A stretch of DNA of 64,000 nt from CALZIK01 sp945787635. GTDB taxonomy: Bacteria; Acidobacteriota; Thermoanaerobaculia; Multivoradales; JAHEKO01. The DNA lies in NCBI GenBank assembly GCA_947259725.1, contig CAMYNM010000002.1, positions 62,001-126,000 of the forward strand. Reading direction: 5' to 3'. The notes under the pieces were generated by a model, which saw only the letters and a program-made list of their open reading frames with translations, searched no databases and was not told the DNA's origin. Made by a program: the position numbers and the translations under genes. This document shows, one piece after another, positions 7,853 to 16,761 of this stretch. How positions within the stretch are numbered: position 1 is the first letter of the stretch; every line of letters begins with the position of its first letter.

Positions 7853-9069
7853 CTTCGAGGTCTCTCAGGATCCTGGTTCTGTCCCTCGCCGGAATCGCCT
7901 GCTCCTTGCCCTCGTTCGCCGCCGGAGCCAAGGAAGCTTGCGGCAGCTGCCACCCGGAGAATCGGGTCGAGACCGAGCCGAGCGTTCACCTGGCCGAAGG
8001 CGTGACCTGTGTCTCGTGCCACGGCGGCGATCCGGAATCCCTCAGGGTGGAGACCGCGCATCGAGGGGACTTCCGTCCCCTGACCAACCGACTGCAATCG
8101 CCGGCCATGTGTGCCCAATGCCATTCCGACCTCGCCAAGATGCGGCCCTACAATCTGCCCATCGACCAGTACGCCATCTACCTCACCTCGCAACACGGCA
8201 ACGCCGTCAGCGCCGGCGATCCTCGTGCCGCGGTGTGCAGTGACTGTCATGGTTTCCACGACGTCCGCAAGACAACCGACCCTCTGAATCCGGTCCACTC
8301 GGCCAACGTCACCGCAACCTGCGCCGGATGCCACGCCGACCGGGGCCTGATGGCCAAATACGATATCGACCCTGACGTCGTGGCCGAGTATCGCTCGAGC
8401 GTTCATGCCCGAGTGCTCCTCGACGAACGCAACTCCGCGGCACCGGACTGCACAAGCTGCCACGGCTCCCACGGACCCACTCCACCGGGTGTCGGTGATA
8501 TCGACAAGATCTGCGGATCCTGCCATACCAAAACTCGACAGGCCTTTCTGGACGGTCCGCACAATCAGGCCATGCTCGACGCCGGACTGCCGGAGTGCGC
8601 GTCGTGTCACTCCAACCACGCGATCCGCCGGTTCGAGGTCGCCGAGATCGAGTCGCTTTGTGCCGACTGTCACGGCGAGGGTTCGGAACAGGCGGCTCTG
8701 GGGGCCAAGTTCACCAATCTGATCGAATCGACGCGGGAAGAGCTGGTCGAAGCGGACGGCCTGATCACGCAGGCCCAGCGAGTGCCATTGAACGTCGAAG
8801 ACCACATCGGGCGGCTCGAAGAGGGGCGCACCTTTCTGACCGAAGCCTTCCCTCAGATTCACTCGGTCTCTCTGGACGCGGTCGAGCGCGTCACCCGACG
8901 TTCGCGCAGCATCGGCAGCGAGATCCAACACGAGCTCTACACCCGTTTGGATCGGCGCGTCGCGCACGCCACCTTGGCGGTGTTCTGGTTCTATCTGCTC
9001 ATGACGGTCGCTATCCTCTGGCGCTACCGGCAGAAGCTCGCCGCGGCGAAGAACGAAGAGACGACGTGA
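7849..9069 (+). CDS. Nine-heme cytochrome c, bc complex A subunit
   Basis: The 406-residue protein begins with a Sec signal (MTSRSLRILVLSLAGIACSL). It has nine CxxCH motifs: CGSCH, CVSCH, CAQCH, CSDCH, CAGCH, CTSCH, CGSCH, CASCH and CADCH. A helical heme-free stretch follows, then a C-terminal membrane anchor (FWFYLLMTVAILW). The fold is therefore a periplasmic heme wire tethered to the membrane. The encoded order Rieske, cytochrome b, multiheme c suggests that it replaces cytochrome c1 or f as the acceptor from the Rieske centre. It is a paralogue of the 11-heme protein at 25897-27669, sharing the GVTCVSCHGGDP-type second heme and the same tail anchor. Both ends overlap neighbours by four bases. 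Confidence 0.92.
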   Translation: MTSRSLRILVLSLAGIACSLPSFAAGAKEACGSCHPENRVETEPSVHLAEGVTCVSCHGGDPESLRVETAHRGDFRPLTNRLQSPAMCAQCHSDLAKMRPYNLPIDQYAIYLTSQHGNAVSAGDPRAAVCSDCHGFHDVRKTTDPLNPVHSANVTATCAGCHADRGLMAKYDIDPDVVAEYRSSVHARVLLDERNSAAPDCTSCHGSHGPTPPGVGDIDKICGSCHTKTRQAFLDGPHNQAMLDAGLPECASCHSNHAIRRFEVAEIESLCADCHGEGSEQAALGAKFTNLIESTREELVEADGLITQAQRVPLNVEDHIGRLEEGRTFLTEAFPQIHSVSLDAVERVTRRSRSIGSEIQHELYTRLDRRVAHATLAVFWFYLLMTVAILWRYRQKLAAAKNEETT

Positions 9070-10769
9070 AGATCGGCGCGTTCGGAATCACCGCCTACGC
9101 GGTGGGACTGACACTCGGGCTCATCGCGGTCGCGACCTACGGCGCGATGGAGGCGAGCGGAACGCCCGCCTTCTGTGGGTCGTGTCACGTCATGGATCCC
9201 TACTACCAATCCTGGAAGGTCTCCTCGCACGCCGACATCGCCTGCGTCGATTGCCACATCTCTCCCGGGATCACCGCCGAGCTGCGCAAGAAGTACGAAG
9301 CCCTTTCGATGATAACTCGCTATTTCACCGGAACTTACGGAACAAACCCCTGGGCCGAGGTCGATGACGCCGCATGTCTCGAGTGCCACGAGCGGCGGCT
9401 CCTGGTCGGGCGCGAGCTTTTCGGCGACGTTCTCTTCGACCACGGGCCGCACCTGAGCGAGCTGCGGCGGGGCAAGCGATTGCGGTGTACTTCCTGTCAT
9501 TCCCAAATCGTCCAGGGAAGCCACATCACGGTCACCAGCACCTCGTGCATTCTGTGCCACTTCAAAGGACAGCAGACCGGCACCGGCACGGCTGAATGCA
9601 CTCTCTGCCACCAGACTCCTCAGCACACCGTCGACGCCGATGGCCTCCAGTTCGATCACGGCGACGTGGCGCGGTTCGGCATGGCCTGCGAGTCCTGCCA
9701 TACGCCGGCAGCGGCGAGCTCGGGCGGCGTCCCGCGCGAGCGCTGCCTCACCTGTCACAACGATCTCGAGCGACTCGAACGCTACGACGAGGGTGACCTG
9801 CTCCACCAGACGCACGTCACCGACCACAAGGTGGAGTGCACCAACTGCCATCTCGAGATCGAGCACGTCGCGCCAAGGCATCTCGAAACGGCTCGCACCG
9901 AGTGCGCCACCTGCCACGGCGGCGGCCATTCACCGCAGCGCAGCCTCTACGCCGGCATCGGAGGCAAGGGCGTCGCTCCCATGCCCGACGTGATGTACCG
10001 GGCCGGCGTGCGCTGTGAGGGCTGTCACCGGCAGCACGCCGAGGGCGATGCCGGCGAGGCGCCTCTCGCCGGCGAAGTGGCCTGCATGAGCTGCCACGGA
10101 CCAAGCTACCGGACACTTTTTGGAGACTGGAAGGTCATGATCGAGGAGAGGACCGCGGCGGCGCGCCAACAGCTGGACTCGACCGCCAGACTGCTGGGGG
10201 ACCAGGCGCCGACGCTGCTCGCCGATGCCCGCCACAACCTCGAGCTGGTCGAGCGTGGCGGTGGCATTCACAACGTCAGGTACAGCCTGGCGCTTCTGCG
10301 GGCAGTGCACCTCCAGCAGAACGAGCGTCGCAAGCTCTCCGGAAAACGCGAGGTCTCGCCCCCCTGGCCGGTTCCTCCTTACGAGACCCCCTGCATGGAG
10401 TGCCACACCGGCGCGGAGAGTCGAACCCGGAACGCGTGGGGCAAGTCGTTTTCTCATACCCGCCATGTCATCCGTCGGGGCCTCGACTGCGAGAGCTGTC
10501 ACCGCACGCACGAGGAGCGGGAAGCCAGCACGGAAGGCCATTTGCGCCTCGGCCCTGAAGACTGCCAGAGCTGTCACCACAGCGATTCGGCGCGTGAGTG
10601 CGAAAGCTGCCATTCCGGAGTCCGCGATCGCACGTTCAGCGTCGAGCTAGGCGACTTCAGCCATGCGGCTCATGTCGACGACATGGAGATTGCCTGCTCC
10701 GACTGTCACGGTACCGCGCCGCGGATCTCGGCCAAGGCCGATCGCGAGCTCTGCGCGGGGTGTCACTAG
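9066..10769 (+). CDS. 18-heme cytochrome c with NapC/NrfH-like N-terminus
   Basis: The GTG start overlaps the stop of the 9-heme gene. The 567-residue product opens with an uncleaved signal-anchor (about residues 5-27). A NapC/NrfH-like first heme region (CGSCHVMDPYYQSWKVSSH) and second heme CVDCH follow, then sixteen more CxxCH motifs to a total of 18. A heme-poor helical insert lies between motifs 12 and 13. NapC-type proteins take electrons from membrane quinol or from a bc complex to periplasmic partners; Geobacter ImcH is a smaller relative in design. The last five residues are CAGCH, so the final heme-ligating histidine is also the C-terminal residue. Confidence 0.9.
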   Translation: MKIGAFGITAYAVGLTLGLIAVATYGAMEASGTPAFCGSCHVMDPYYQSWKVSSHADIACVDCHISPGITAELRKKYEALSMITRYFTGTYGTNPWAEVDDAACLECHERRLLVGRELFGDVLFDHGPHLSELRRGKRLRCTSCHSQIVQGSHITVTSTSCILCHFKGQQTGTGTAECTLCHQTPQHTVDADGLQFDHGDVARFGMACESCHTPAAASSGGVPRERCLTCHNDLERLERYDEGDLLHQTHVTDHKVECTNCHLEIEHVAPRHLETARTECATCHGGGHSPQRSLYAGIGGKGVAPMPDVMYRAGVRCEGCHRQHAEGDAGEAPLAGEVACMSCHGPSYRTLFGDWKVMIEERTAAARQQLDSTARLLGDQAPTLLADARHNLELVERGGGIHNVRYSLALLRAVHLQQNERRKLSGKREVSPPWPVPPYETPCMECHTGAESRTRNAWGKSFSHTRHVIRRGLDCESCHRTHEEREASTEGHLRLGPEDCQSCHHSDSARECESCHSGVRDRTFSVELGDFSHAAHVDDMEIACSDCHGTAPRISAKADRELCAGCH

Positions 10770-10783
10770 CATCCGGGCCCACC

Positions 10784-10820
10784 TGGGCGGGTAGTTTTTC
10801 GAACCGGACCGACCCGCCCA
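10784..10820 (+). terminator. Hairpin between the 18-heme and 21-heme genes
   Basis: TGGGCGGGT pairs perfectly with ACCCGCCCA across a 19-base loop, starting 15 bases after the 18-heme stop. The loop holds TTTTT but no T-run follows the stem. It may end or thin transcription before the next gene. Confidence 0.35.
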
Positions 10821-10898
10821 CCCGGTAGTGGCAGGCGGCCGCGTCTCGGCCCATCATTCCGATGTTAGGTTAGCTCTAGCCCACGAGAGAGGATTTCC

Positions 10899-13859
10899 CT
10901 GAGACTCCCCAGATCGATCACTCTTGTTGCGCTGGCCGTCGCGTCCTGGTTGACCGTGATTGCCGCGGCAACCCTGGCCACGACGCCGCTGTTCGCCCAG
11001 GACAGCGAAGAATGCCTCTTTTGCCACGAGGATCCGGATCTCACCGGGGAGCGAGGCGGCCGAGAGATCTCGGTCCACGTCGATCCCGATGTCTTCGCGA
11101 AGTCGGTTCACGGCGACTGGGATTGCGTTTCCTGTCACGTCGATCTCGAGGGTGTCGACATGCACGACGACGAAGTCGAGCCGGTCGACTGCGGCAACTG
11201 CCACGACGGCGAAGTCGAGAAAATCCGGACCAGCCGCCACGGCAGGCTCCGCGCCGACAACCAGCGTTGGGCGCCCGGATGCGCCGACTGCCACGGCTCG
11301 CACGACATCCAAGCCGCCAGCGACGAGAACTTGAAATGCGCCAGCTGCCACGCCACCGAAGCCGGAAGGCAGAGCCGAAGCCTCCACGGCGAGGCCGCCC
11401 GCCGTGGCGACGAACTGGCGCCGGGATGCACCGAGTGCCACGGCGGTCACGACATCCTGCCGGCTTCGGACCCTCGCGCCCTGACCGCCGTGATGAATGT
11501 CCCGGTCCTGTGCGGACGCTGCCACCGAGAAGGCTCCCCGGTGTCACTCAACCGCGAGATCCACCAGGACCGCGTGCTCGAGAACTACTCGATGTCGATA
11601 CATGGAGAGGGCCTCTACCGGCAGGGTCTGACGGTCAGCGCCGTCTGCACCTCCTGCCACACCGCCCACGACATCCTCAAGCACACCGATCCGCGCTCGA
11701 GCATCCACCACGAAAACGTGGCTACGACCTGCGCCACCTGTCATGGACAGATCGAGCGGGTCCACCGCAAGGTCATCGAGGGACGGCTCTGGGAAGAAGA
11801 GCCCGACAAGATTCCAGCCTGCGTCGATTGCCACTCGCCCCACAAGGTCAGGCGCGTTCGCTACCCCGCCGGATCCGCCAACGCCGATTGCCTGTCCTGC
11901 CACGCCGATCCCACACTCTCGATGGACAGAGGCGGCGAGACCGTCTCGCTCTTCGTAGACGAAGCGGTCCATGACAGCTCGGCACACGCCGAGACCGCGT
12001 GCGCTCAATGTCACACCGACGTGACGCCCTCGCTGACGCGCTCCTGCGAGACAATAGAGACCAAGGTCGATTGCAGCATCTGCCACGCCGAACAGGTGAC
12101 CGAATACACCGGTGGCATTCACGGGAGCCTCGTCTCCCAGGGCGACCCCGATGCCCCCACCTGCCTCGACTGCCACGGCAACCACGACATCCTCAAGAAG
12201 ACCGTGCCCGCCTCGCCGACCTTTGCACGCAACGTTCCCAACCTGTGCGCGAACTGTCACCGCGCCGGCCAGCAGGCGGCCGTTCGGATCGAGTCCCAGA
12301 TCGACGATATCTTCAACAGCTACCTCGACAGCATCCACGGCAAAGGACTGGTGAAGAGCGGACTCTTGGTCACCGCCACTTGCGCTGATTGCCACACGGC
12401 GCACGGCGAGCGGCCGCCGACCGACGAGCAATCATCCGTGCATCACGACAACATTGCGGACACCTGCGGGAGCTGTCATCACGGCATCGAAGAGACCTTC
12501 AGGACCAGCATTCACTTTTCGTCGGAAGCCGACCGAGAGCACCGGCTACCGAGCTGCGACGACTGCCACTCGTCACATACCATCAGCCGCACCGACCAGC
12601 AGGATTTCCGTTTCAGGATGATGGACCAGTGTGGACGCTGCCATGAAACCGAGGCCGAGACGTTCTTCGACACCTTCCACGGCAAGGTCTCACGGCTGGG
12701 CTCGGCGGGAGCCGCCAAGTGCTACGACTGCCATGGCACCCACGACATCCTGCCGGCTTCTGACCCCGCCTCGACCCTGGGCCGAGACCGGGTGGTCGAT
12801 ACCTGCGGCAATTGTCACGCTGGCTCCCACAAGCGTTTCGCGGGCTATCTCACCCACGCAACCCACCACGATCCGGACAAGTACCCCTGGCTCTTCTGGA
12901 CCTTCTGGGGCATGACCGCGTTGCTGGTGGGCACTCTGACCTTCGCGCTGCTTCACACCCTCGCCTGGCTGACCCGGCTGTGGCTCAGTCGCGCGGAATG
13001 GCAAGCTCACAAGGAACTCGTCAAGGCCAACAACCAGAAGCTCTACCGCCGCTTCAACCGATTCAACCGGACGCTGCATGTGCTCATGCTGCTGAGCTTC
13101 TTCACGTTGGCGCTGACCGGCATGGCGCTCAAGTTCTCCTACATGGCCTGGGCGCAGGTCGTGTCATGGCTATTTGGCGGATTCCAGAGCATGGGAACGC
13201 TCCATCGGATCGCGGCCGTGCTCCTGGTCGGTATCTTCCTCTCGCACCTATGGGACGTCTGGCGCAAGAAGCGTCACACCGGCGAAACCTGGCTCCAGAT
13301 GATCACCGGCCCCCATTCGATTCTCTTCAACAAGCGCGACGTAAAGGAAGTGGTGCAGTCGATTCGGTGGTTCTTCGGCATCGGCCCCAGGCCTCGCTAT
13401 GGACGCTACACCTACTGGGAGAAATTCGACTACTTCGCGGTCTTCTGGGGTGTGCTGGTGATTGGCTCGACCGGGCTGATCTTGTGGTTCCCCGAGTTCT
13501 TTACCTATATCGTGCCGGGCTGGTTCGTGAATGTCGCCACGATCATCCACAGCGACGAGGCCTTGCTCGCGGTCGGCTTCATCTTCACGATCCATTTCTT
13601 CAATACCCACTTCCGGCCCGACAAGTTCCCGATGGATCCGGTCATCTTTACCGGGCGGGTGACGCTCGATGAGCTCAAGTACGACAAGCCCGACGAGTAC
13701 CAGGAGCTGGTCGAGAGCGGTAGGCTCGACGAGCACCTGGTCGATCCGTTTCCCAAGCCCGCGGAGAAGGCAATCCGGGTATTCGCCTACACCGCTCTCA
13801 CGATCGGGTTGGTTCTGATCGCTCTGATCGTCTATTCAATGCTGTTCGGCTACCGCTGA
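10899..13859 (+). CDS. 21-heme cytochrome c fused to a b561-like membrane domain (CbcL-like)
   Basis: The product is about 986 residues. A periplasmic part with 21 CxxCH motifs is followed by a membrane part of about five helices with helix histidines (FNRTLHVLML, GTLHRIAAVLLVGIFLSHLWD, IHSDEAL, IHFF), as in b-type subunits of formate dehydrogenase or [NiFe] hydrogenase. Geobacter CbcL has the same plan with fewer c hemes and oxidises quinol. The heme part is an internal duplication: motifs 1-10 and 11-20 follow one pattern. I place the start at CTG 10899, behind GAGAGAGGA, because it gives a complete signal peptide beginning RLPRSITLVALAV. The first conventional start, TTG 10950, lacks both a ribosome site and the basic residues. 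Confidence 0.9.
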   Translation: MRLPRSITLVALAVASWLTVIAAATLATTPLFAQDSEECLFCHEDPDLTGERGGREISVHVDPDVFAKSVHGDWDCVSCHVDLEGVDMHDDEVEPVDCGNCHDGEVEKIRTSRHGRLRADNQRWAPGCADCHGSHDIQAASDENLKCASCHATEAGRQSRSLHGEAARRGDELAPGCTECHGGHDILPASDPRALTAVMNVPVLCGRCHREGSPVSLNREIHQDRVLENYSMSIHGEGLYRQGLTVSAVCTSCHTAHDILKHTDPRSSIHHENVATTCATCHGQIERVHRKVIEGRLWEEEPDKIPACVDCHSPHKVRRVRYPAGSANADCLSCHADPTLSMDRGGETVSLFVDEAVHDSSAHAETACAQCHTDVTPSLTRSCETIETKVDCSICHAEQVTEYTGGIHGSLVSQGDPDAPTCLDCHGNHDILKKTVPASPTFARNVPNLCANCHRAGQQAAVRIESQIDDIFNSYLDSIHGKGLVKSGLLVTATCADCHTAHGERPPTDEQSSVHHDNIADTCGSCHHGIEETFRTSIHFSSEADREHRLPSCDDCHSSHTISRTDQQDFRFRMMDQCGRCHETEAETFFDTFHGKVSRLGSAGAAKCYDCHGTHDILPASDPASTLGRDRVVDTCGNCHAGSHKRFAGYLTHATHHDPDKYPWLFWTFWGMTALLVGTLTFALLHTLAWLTRLWLSRAEWQAHKELVKANNQKLYRRFNRFNRTLHVLMLLSFFTLALTGMALKFSYMAWAQVVSWLFGGFQSMGTLHRIAAVLLVGIFLSHLWDVWRKKRHTGETWLQMITGPHSILFNKRDVKEVVQSIRWFFGIGPRPRYGRYTYWEKFDYFAVFWGVLVIGSTGLILWFPEFFTYIVPGWFVNVATIIHSDEALLAVGFIFTIHFFNTHFRPDKFPMDPVIFTGRVTLDELKYDKPDEYQELVESGRLDEHLVDPFPKPAEKAIRVFAYTALTIGLVLIALIVYSMLFGYR

Positions 13860-13895
13860 GCGTTTCCAGCGGGCGGGCCAGAGCCAATCGGCGGA

Positions 13896-15812
13896 TCAGG
13901 CCTTGTGTTGCTTCGACATCTTGGGCTCGGGGGCTTTCGGCGGCTCACGCCGGCGAGCCGAGCGGCCGGTCAACCAGGCGGTGTCCATCGGATAGACCGC
14001 CGGATCGAAGATCACCGAGTAAAAGTGCCAGACCAGGATGGCGAGAGTCGCGAGGATCGCCTCGTAGAAGTGTACGACCGTCGCCAGGTCTGCGACCCAC
14101 GTCGGCAGCCACCGCAGTGTCGCCTCCTCGAACCATAGGAGAAACCCTGTGACCGCCATGACCATGGTTCCCCAGATGACGGCCAGGTACTCGGCCTTCT
14201 CCACGTAGCCGAGCCACGGCTCGACCGAGGCCGATTCGCGCCGGCCCACCAGAAACAGGACTTTTTCTTTGAACTCGGCCCAGTCCGCGCGGCAGGGCCA
14301 CATCTCCACGATGCATCGCCTGGCTCGCCTATCGAGAATCACGTGGACAACGTGCACCGCGGCCGCTCCGAGCATGACCACCGCCGCGGCTCGGTGAATC
14401 CATCCGCGGAGGCCGAAGATACTCTCCCAGTGTAGGAGCGGTGCCGCCCACCAGGATTCCGGGTACTTCAAGGCGAAGCCGGTGTAGGCGAGAACGAAGA
14501 AACTCGCGGCCAGAAGGCCGTGGGCGATACGGAAGCCCGGTGACATTCGCTCCGGCCTGGCCGACCTCGCGAACTCCCTGGCCGGCTCCGGGTGCCGAGC
14601 CTTGCGGTAGAGATCGAGGAGATTGTGCACCAGCATTGCGCCGATGGTGACGAAGATCAGTGACAGGTAGAGCTTACGCATCCAGTAGACGGCCGCATGC
14701 TCGCTTTGGGTCGGCAAGACATGCACCGGGCCAATCGCGAATCGCCGCCCGGCGCCCGGATGACAGTTCCCACAGGTCTCGGCCAGATTGTCGGCATGGA
14801 TGTGCGAGGCCGGATCGGATGACGGCAAGATGTCGTGCACGCCGTGGCACGAGGAGCAGCTGGCCACCGTGACGGATCCCGATCGCGACGCCAGCCCGTG
14901 AAAGCTGTCGGCGTAGGCCGGCACCTTGTCGCCTGCCAGACCGAACTTGTCGGATAGCCGCAGATCACCGTGGCAACGACCGCAAGTCATCTTGGGGATA
15001 TTGCTCGCATAGACCGGGGATTCCTTGTAGTCCGGCCCGAGAATCCGATGCTCGCCGTGGCAGTCTGTGCACACCGGCGATTCCTGGATTCCATGCGCGG
15101 CAGCGCGTCCGTGAACGCTCGCCTCGAACGCGGCATCGATCTCCTGGTGGCAGCCACCGCAGGTTTCTGGCACACGCTCGCGGTGGACCTTGGAGCTCGG
15201 ATCGGCCGCCGGCAGAATGTCGTGGGCGCCGTGGCAGCTACTGCACTTGGCGCCGCCGCGGTTCTCGAGCACCGCTCGGGCGTGCACGCTCGCGGAGTAA
15301 GCCGCCAGAGGCTGGACCAGGCGCACACCGAGCTTTTCGGCGAGCGCGGTGTTCGCATGGCAGACGCCACAGGTTTCGGCAATCCTGGAAGGGTGAATCG
15401 GCGACGCCGGCTCGGTGTGCGAGACCAGACGGTGAACCGGACCGTGACAGACCTGACATCCGCCGCTCGCCCACTCGGCGGCTCCACCTTCTCGGCCATG
15501 CACGCTGTTTGCGAGCATCTGCGCCGTCTCGTCATGACAGTCAGCGCAAGCCGGCGTCAGGCCGGTATCGAAATGTCCTTCCTGGTCGGCCCCGGGGTGA
15601 CAATCCAGGCATTCGGCAAACGCATGAACTGACTCGGTCAAGGCGACGGCCAGTGCCTGTTCTCCGCCTCCGTCGTCGGTCGAATCGTGACAAACCAGGC
15701 AATCTTGACTCTCCTGGCCAAGAACCGGGCACCACACCAATAGCAAAGCCGCCAAGAACGAAAAAACTTCGAGCTTACGGCGCTTGCCCCGATTTCCTGT
15801 CATCACATCCAT
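13896..15812 (-). CDS. 11-heme cytochrome c fused to a b561-like membrane domain (CbcL-like)
   Basis: The 638-residue product starts at an ATG seven bases after GAGGG. The signal peptide is MDVMTGNRGKRRKLEVFSFLAALLLVWCPVLG in two stretches, with cleavage near residue 33. Eleven CxxCH motifs follow: CLVCH, CLDCH, CADCH, CQVCH, CGVCH, CSSCH, CGGCH, CTDCH, CGRCH, CSSCH and CGNCH. From about residue 370 there is a membrane domain like that of the neighbouring 21-heme fusion (IAHGLLAASFFVLAYTGFAL; IHRAAAVVMLGAAAVHVVH). The short C-terminal tail is basic. It is convergent with the 21-heme gene, only 36 bases between stops. Like CbcL it should link the quinol pool to the periplasmic hemes. Confidence 0.9.
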   Translation of the reverse strand: MDVMTGNRGKRRKLEVFSFLAALLLVWCPVLGQESQDCLVCHDSTDDGGGEQALAVALTESVHAFAECLDCHPGADQEGHFDTGLTPACADCHDETAQMLANSVHGREGGAAEWASGGCQVCHGPVHRLVSHTEPASPIHPSRIAETCGVCHANTALAEKLGVRLVQPLAAYSASVHARAVLENRGGAKCSSCHGAHDILPAADPSSKVHRERVPETCGGCHQEIDAAFEASVHGRAAAHGIQESPVCTDCHGEHRILGPDYKESPVYASNIPKMTCGRCHGDLRLSDKFGLAGDKVPAYADSFHGLASRSGSVTVASCSSCHGVHDILPSSDPASHIHADNLAETCGNCHPGAGRRFAIGPVHVLPTQSEHAAVYWMRKLYLSLIFVTIGAMLVHNLLDLYRKARHPEPAREFARSARPERMSPGFRIAHGLLAASFFVLAYTGFALKYPESWWAAPLLHWESIFGLRGWIHRAAAVVMLGAAAVHVVHVILDRRARRCIVEMWPCRADWAEFKEKVLFLVGRRESASVEPWLGYVEKAEYLAVIWGTMVMAVTGFLLWFEEATLRWLPTWVADLATVVHFYEAILATLAILVWHFYSVIFDPAVYPMDTAWLTGRSARRREPPKAPEPKMSKQHKA

Positions 15813-16194
15813 GAAACGGCCCTCATGAAACCGACAGCGGCTCTCGGAGTCTCTCGCGGTGCCGGCTCGGTAGGGCGCCGCCGATCCATCATCGCGTGCC
15901 CTCGTGCCGAAGAACACCCGCCATGAGGTGGTCTTGAGGTGGGCGTCGAATTCGCCAAACCAGCTACCCAAAAGGAGGGCTCCGCCACCACCTCCTTGCG
16001 GCTTGGCCCTGCCGTGCAGTCGGGTGTTTCTGGCCGGACGCCAGTTCACTAGCCTCGGGCCAGCCCAAGGTGGCATTTTCGCAACTGTGTTCGGCGATCC
16101 ACAGCCAATGACGGCTAGGTTCAGAGCATGAATGCATCATTCCAAGTCGCGGTGCGCAGCGCTCACGGCCGCGAGCCGTTTGCATGAGCTAGAA
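15813..16194. other. Divergent 382-base region between the 11-heme fusion and the Qrc-like operon
   Basis: I find no convincing gene here, although the frame of each neighbour stays open partway into it. It must carry promoters for both divergent units. The only clear structure is a seven-base inverted repeat, AAGGAGG (15972-15978) and CCTCCTT (15991-15997), with a 12-base loop. No strong -35/-10 pair stands out. Confidence 0.4.
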
Positions 16195-16728
16195 ATGAAC
16201 CGCCCACGAGCCGCCCTTGGAGGAATCGTTGCATTGACTGCCGCCGGCGCACTGTTTGCGCTGTCTCCAAGCTCTCCGCTGCCGCAGCCCGACTGGCTTC
16301 CCTGGCGAATCCAACAGCCAATCGCTTTCAATCACAACGTTCACGTCGAGGAGCTCGGCTTCGAGTGCGTGGATTGCCACCTCTACGCGCTCACTTCCGT
16401 GCGGGCGACCATTCCCAACATCGAGAACTGCGCCGACTGTCACGAGGAAGCGCAGACGGAATCGCCAGAGGAAGCGAAACTGGTCGAGTACATCGCGGCC
16501 GGCGAAAAAGTGCCGTGGCGAAAGATCTACCGGGTCCCGGATCATGTCTATTTCTCTCACCGGCGGCACGCCTCGATCGGAGCCATTGAATGCGAGGTCT
16601 GCCACGGTCCGATAGCCGAGCAAGTGAAGCCCGTCGGCCGGCCGTACTGGCGGCCGACCATGGACAATTGCATGGAATGTCACGAGGAGTCGGGTGCCTC
16701 GAATGACTGCGTTTATTGTCATGACTGA
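16195..16728 (+). CDS. Pentaheme cytochrome c, ActA/QrcA-like subunit
   Basis: The 177-residue protein has an N-terminal hydrophobic anchor (ALGGIVALTAAGALFAL) followed by five CxxCH motifs: CVDCH, CADCH, CEVCH, CMECH and CVYCH. The last is one residue from the end. Extra histidines (FNHNVHV, FSHRRHA) are likely distal ligands, as in cytochrome c7-type folds. ActA of alternative complex III is a membrane-anchored pentaheme protein and QrcA of Desulfovibrio is a hexaheme one, so this heads a Qrc/ACIII-type operon. The start ATG 16195 is chosen because the upstream open stretch to 16132 is not signal-like. Genes through 22838 follow on the same strand with little or no gap. Confidence 0.85.
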   Translation: MNRPRAALGGIVALTAAGALFALSPSSPLPQPDWLPWRIQQPIAFNHNVHVEELGFECVDCHLYALTSVRATIPNIENCADCHEEAQTESPEEAKLVEYIAAGEKVPWRKIYRVPDHVYFSHRRHASIGAIECEVCHGPIAEQVKPVGRPYWRPTMDNCMECHEESGASNDCVYCHD

Positions 16729-16761
16729 GCCGCCGGAGCGAGCCGACCGAAACGAAGAGGA

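Noticed and set aside
7405..8967. Open frame of about 520 codons antisense to cytochrome b and the 9-heme gene
   Set aside because: It is a shadow of high-GC codon bias. The opposite strand encodes nine CxxCH motifs in a conserved operon, while this frame has no recognisable domain or ribosome site.
9066..10769. Assignment as NrfH or NapC alone
   Set aside because: Only the first two hemes match; sixteen further motifs and the operon place it as a larger electron conduit.
10899..12830. Regular TGC-CAC spacing in heme genes as a DNA repeat or CRISPR
   Set aside because: The periodicity comes from CxxCH codons with variable spacing and no repeated DNA units.
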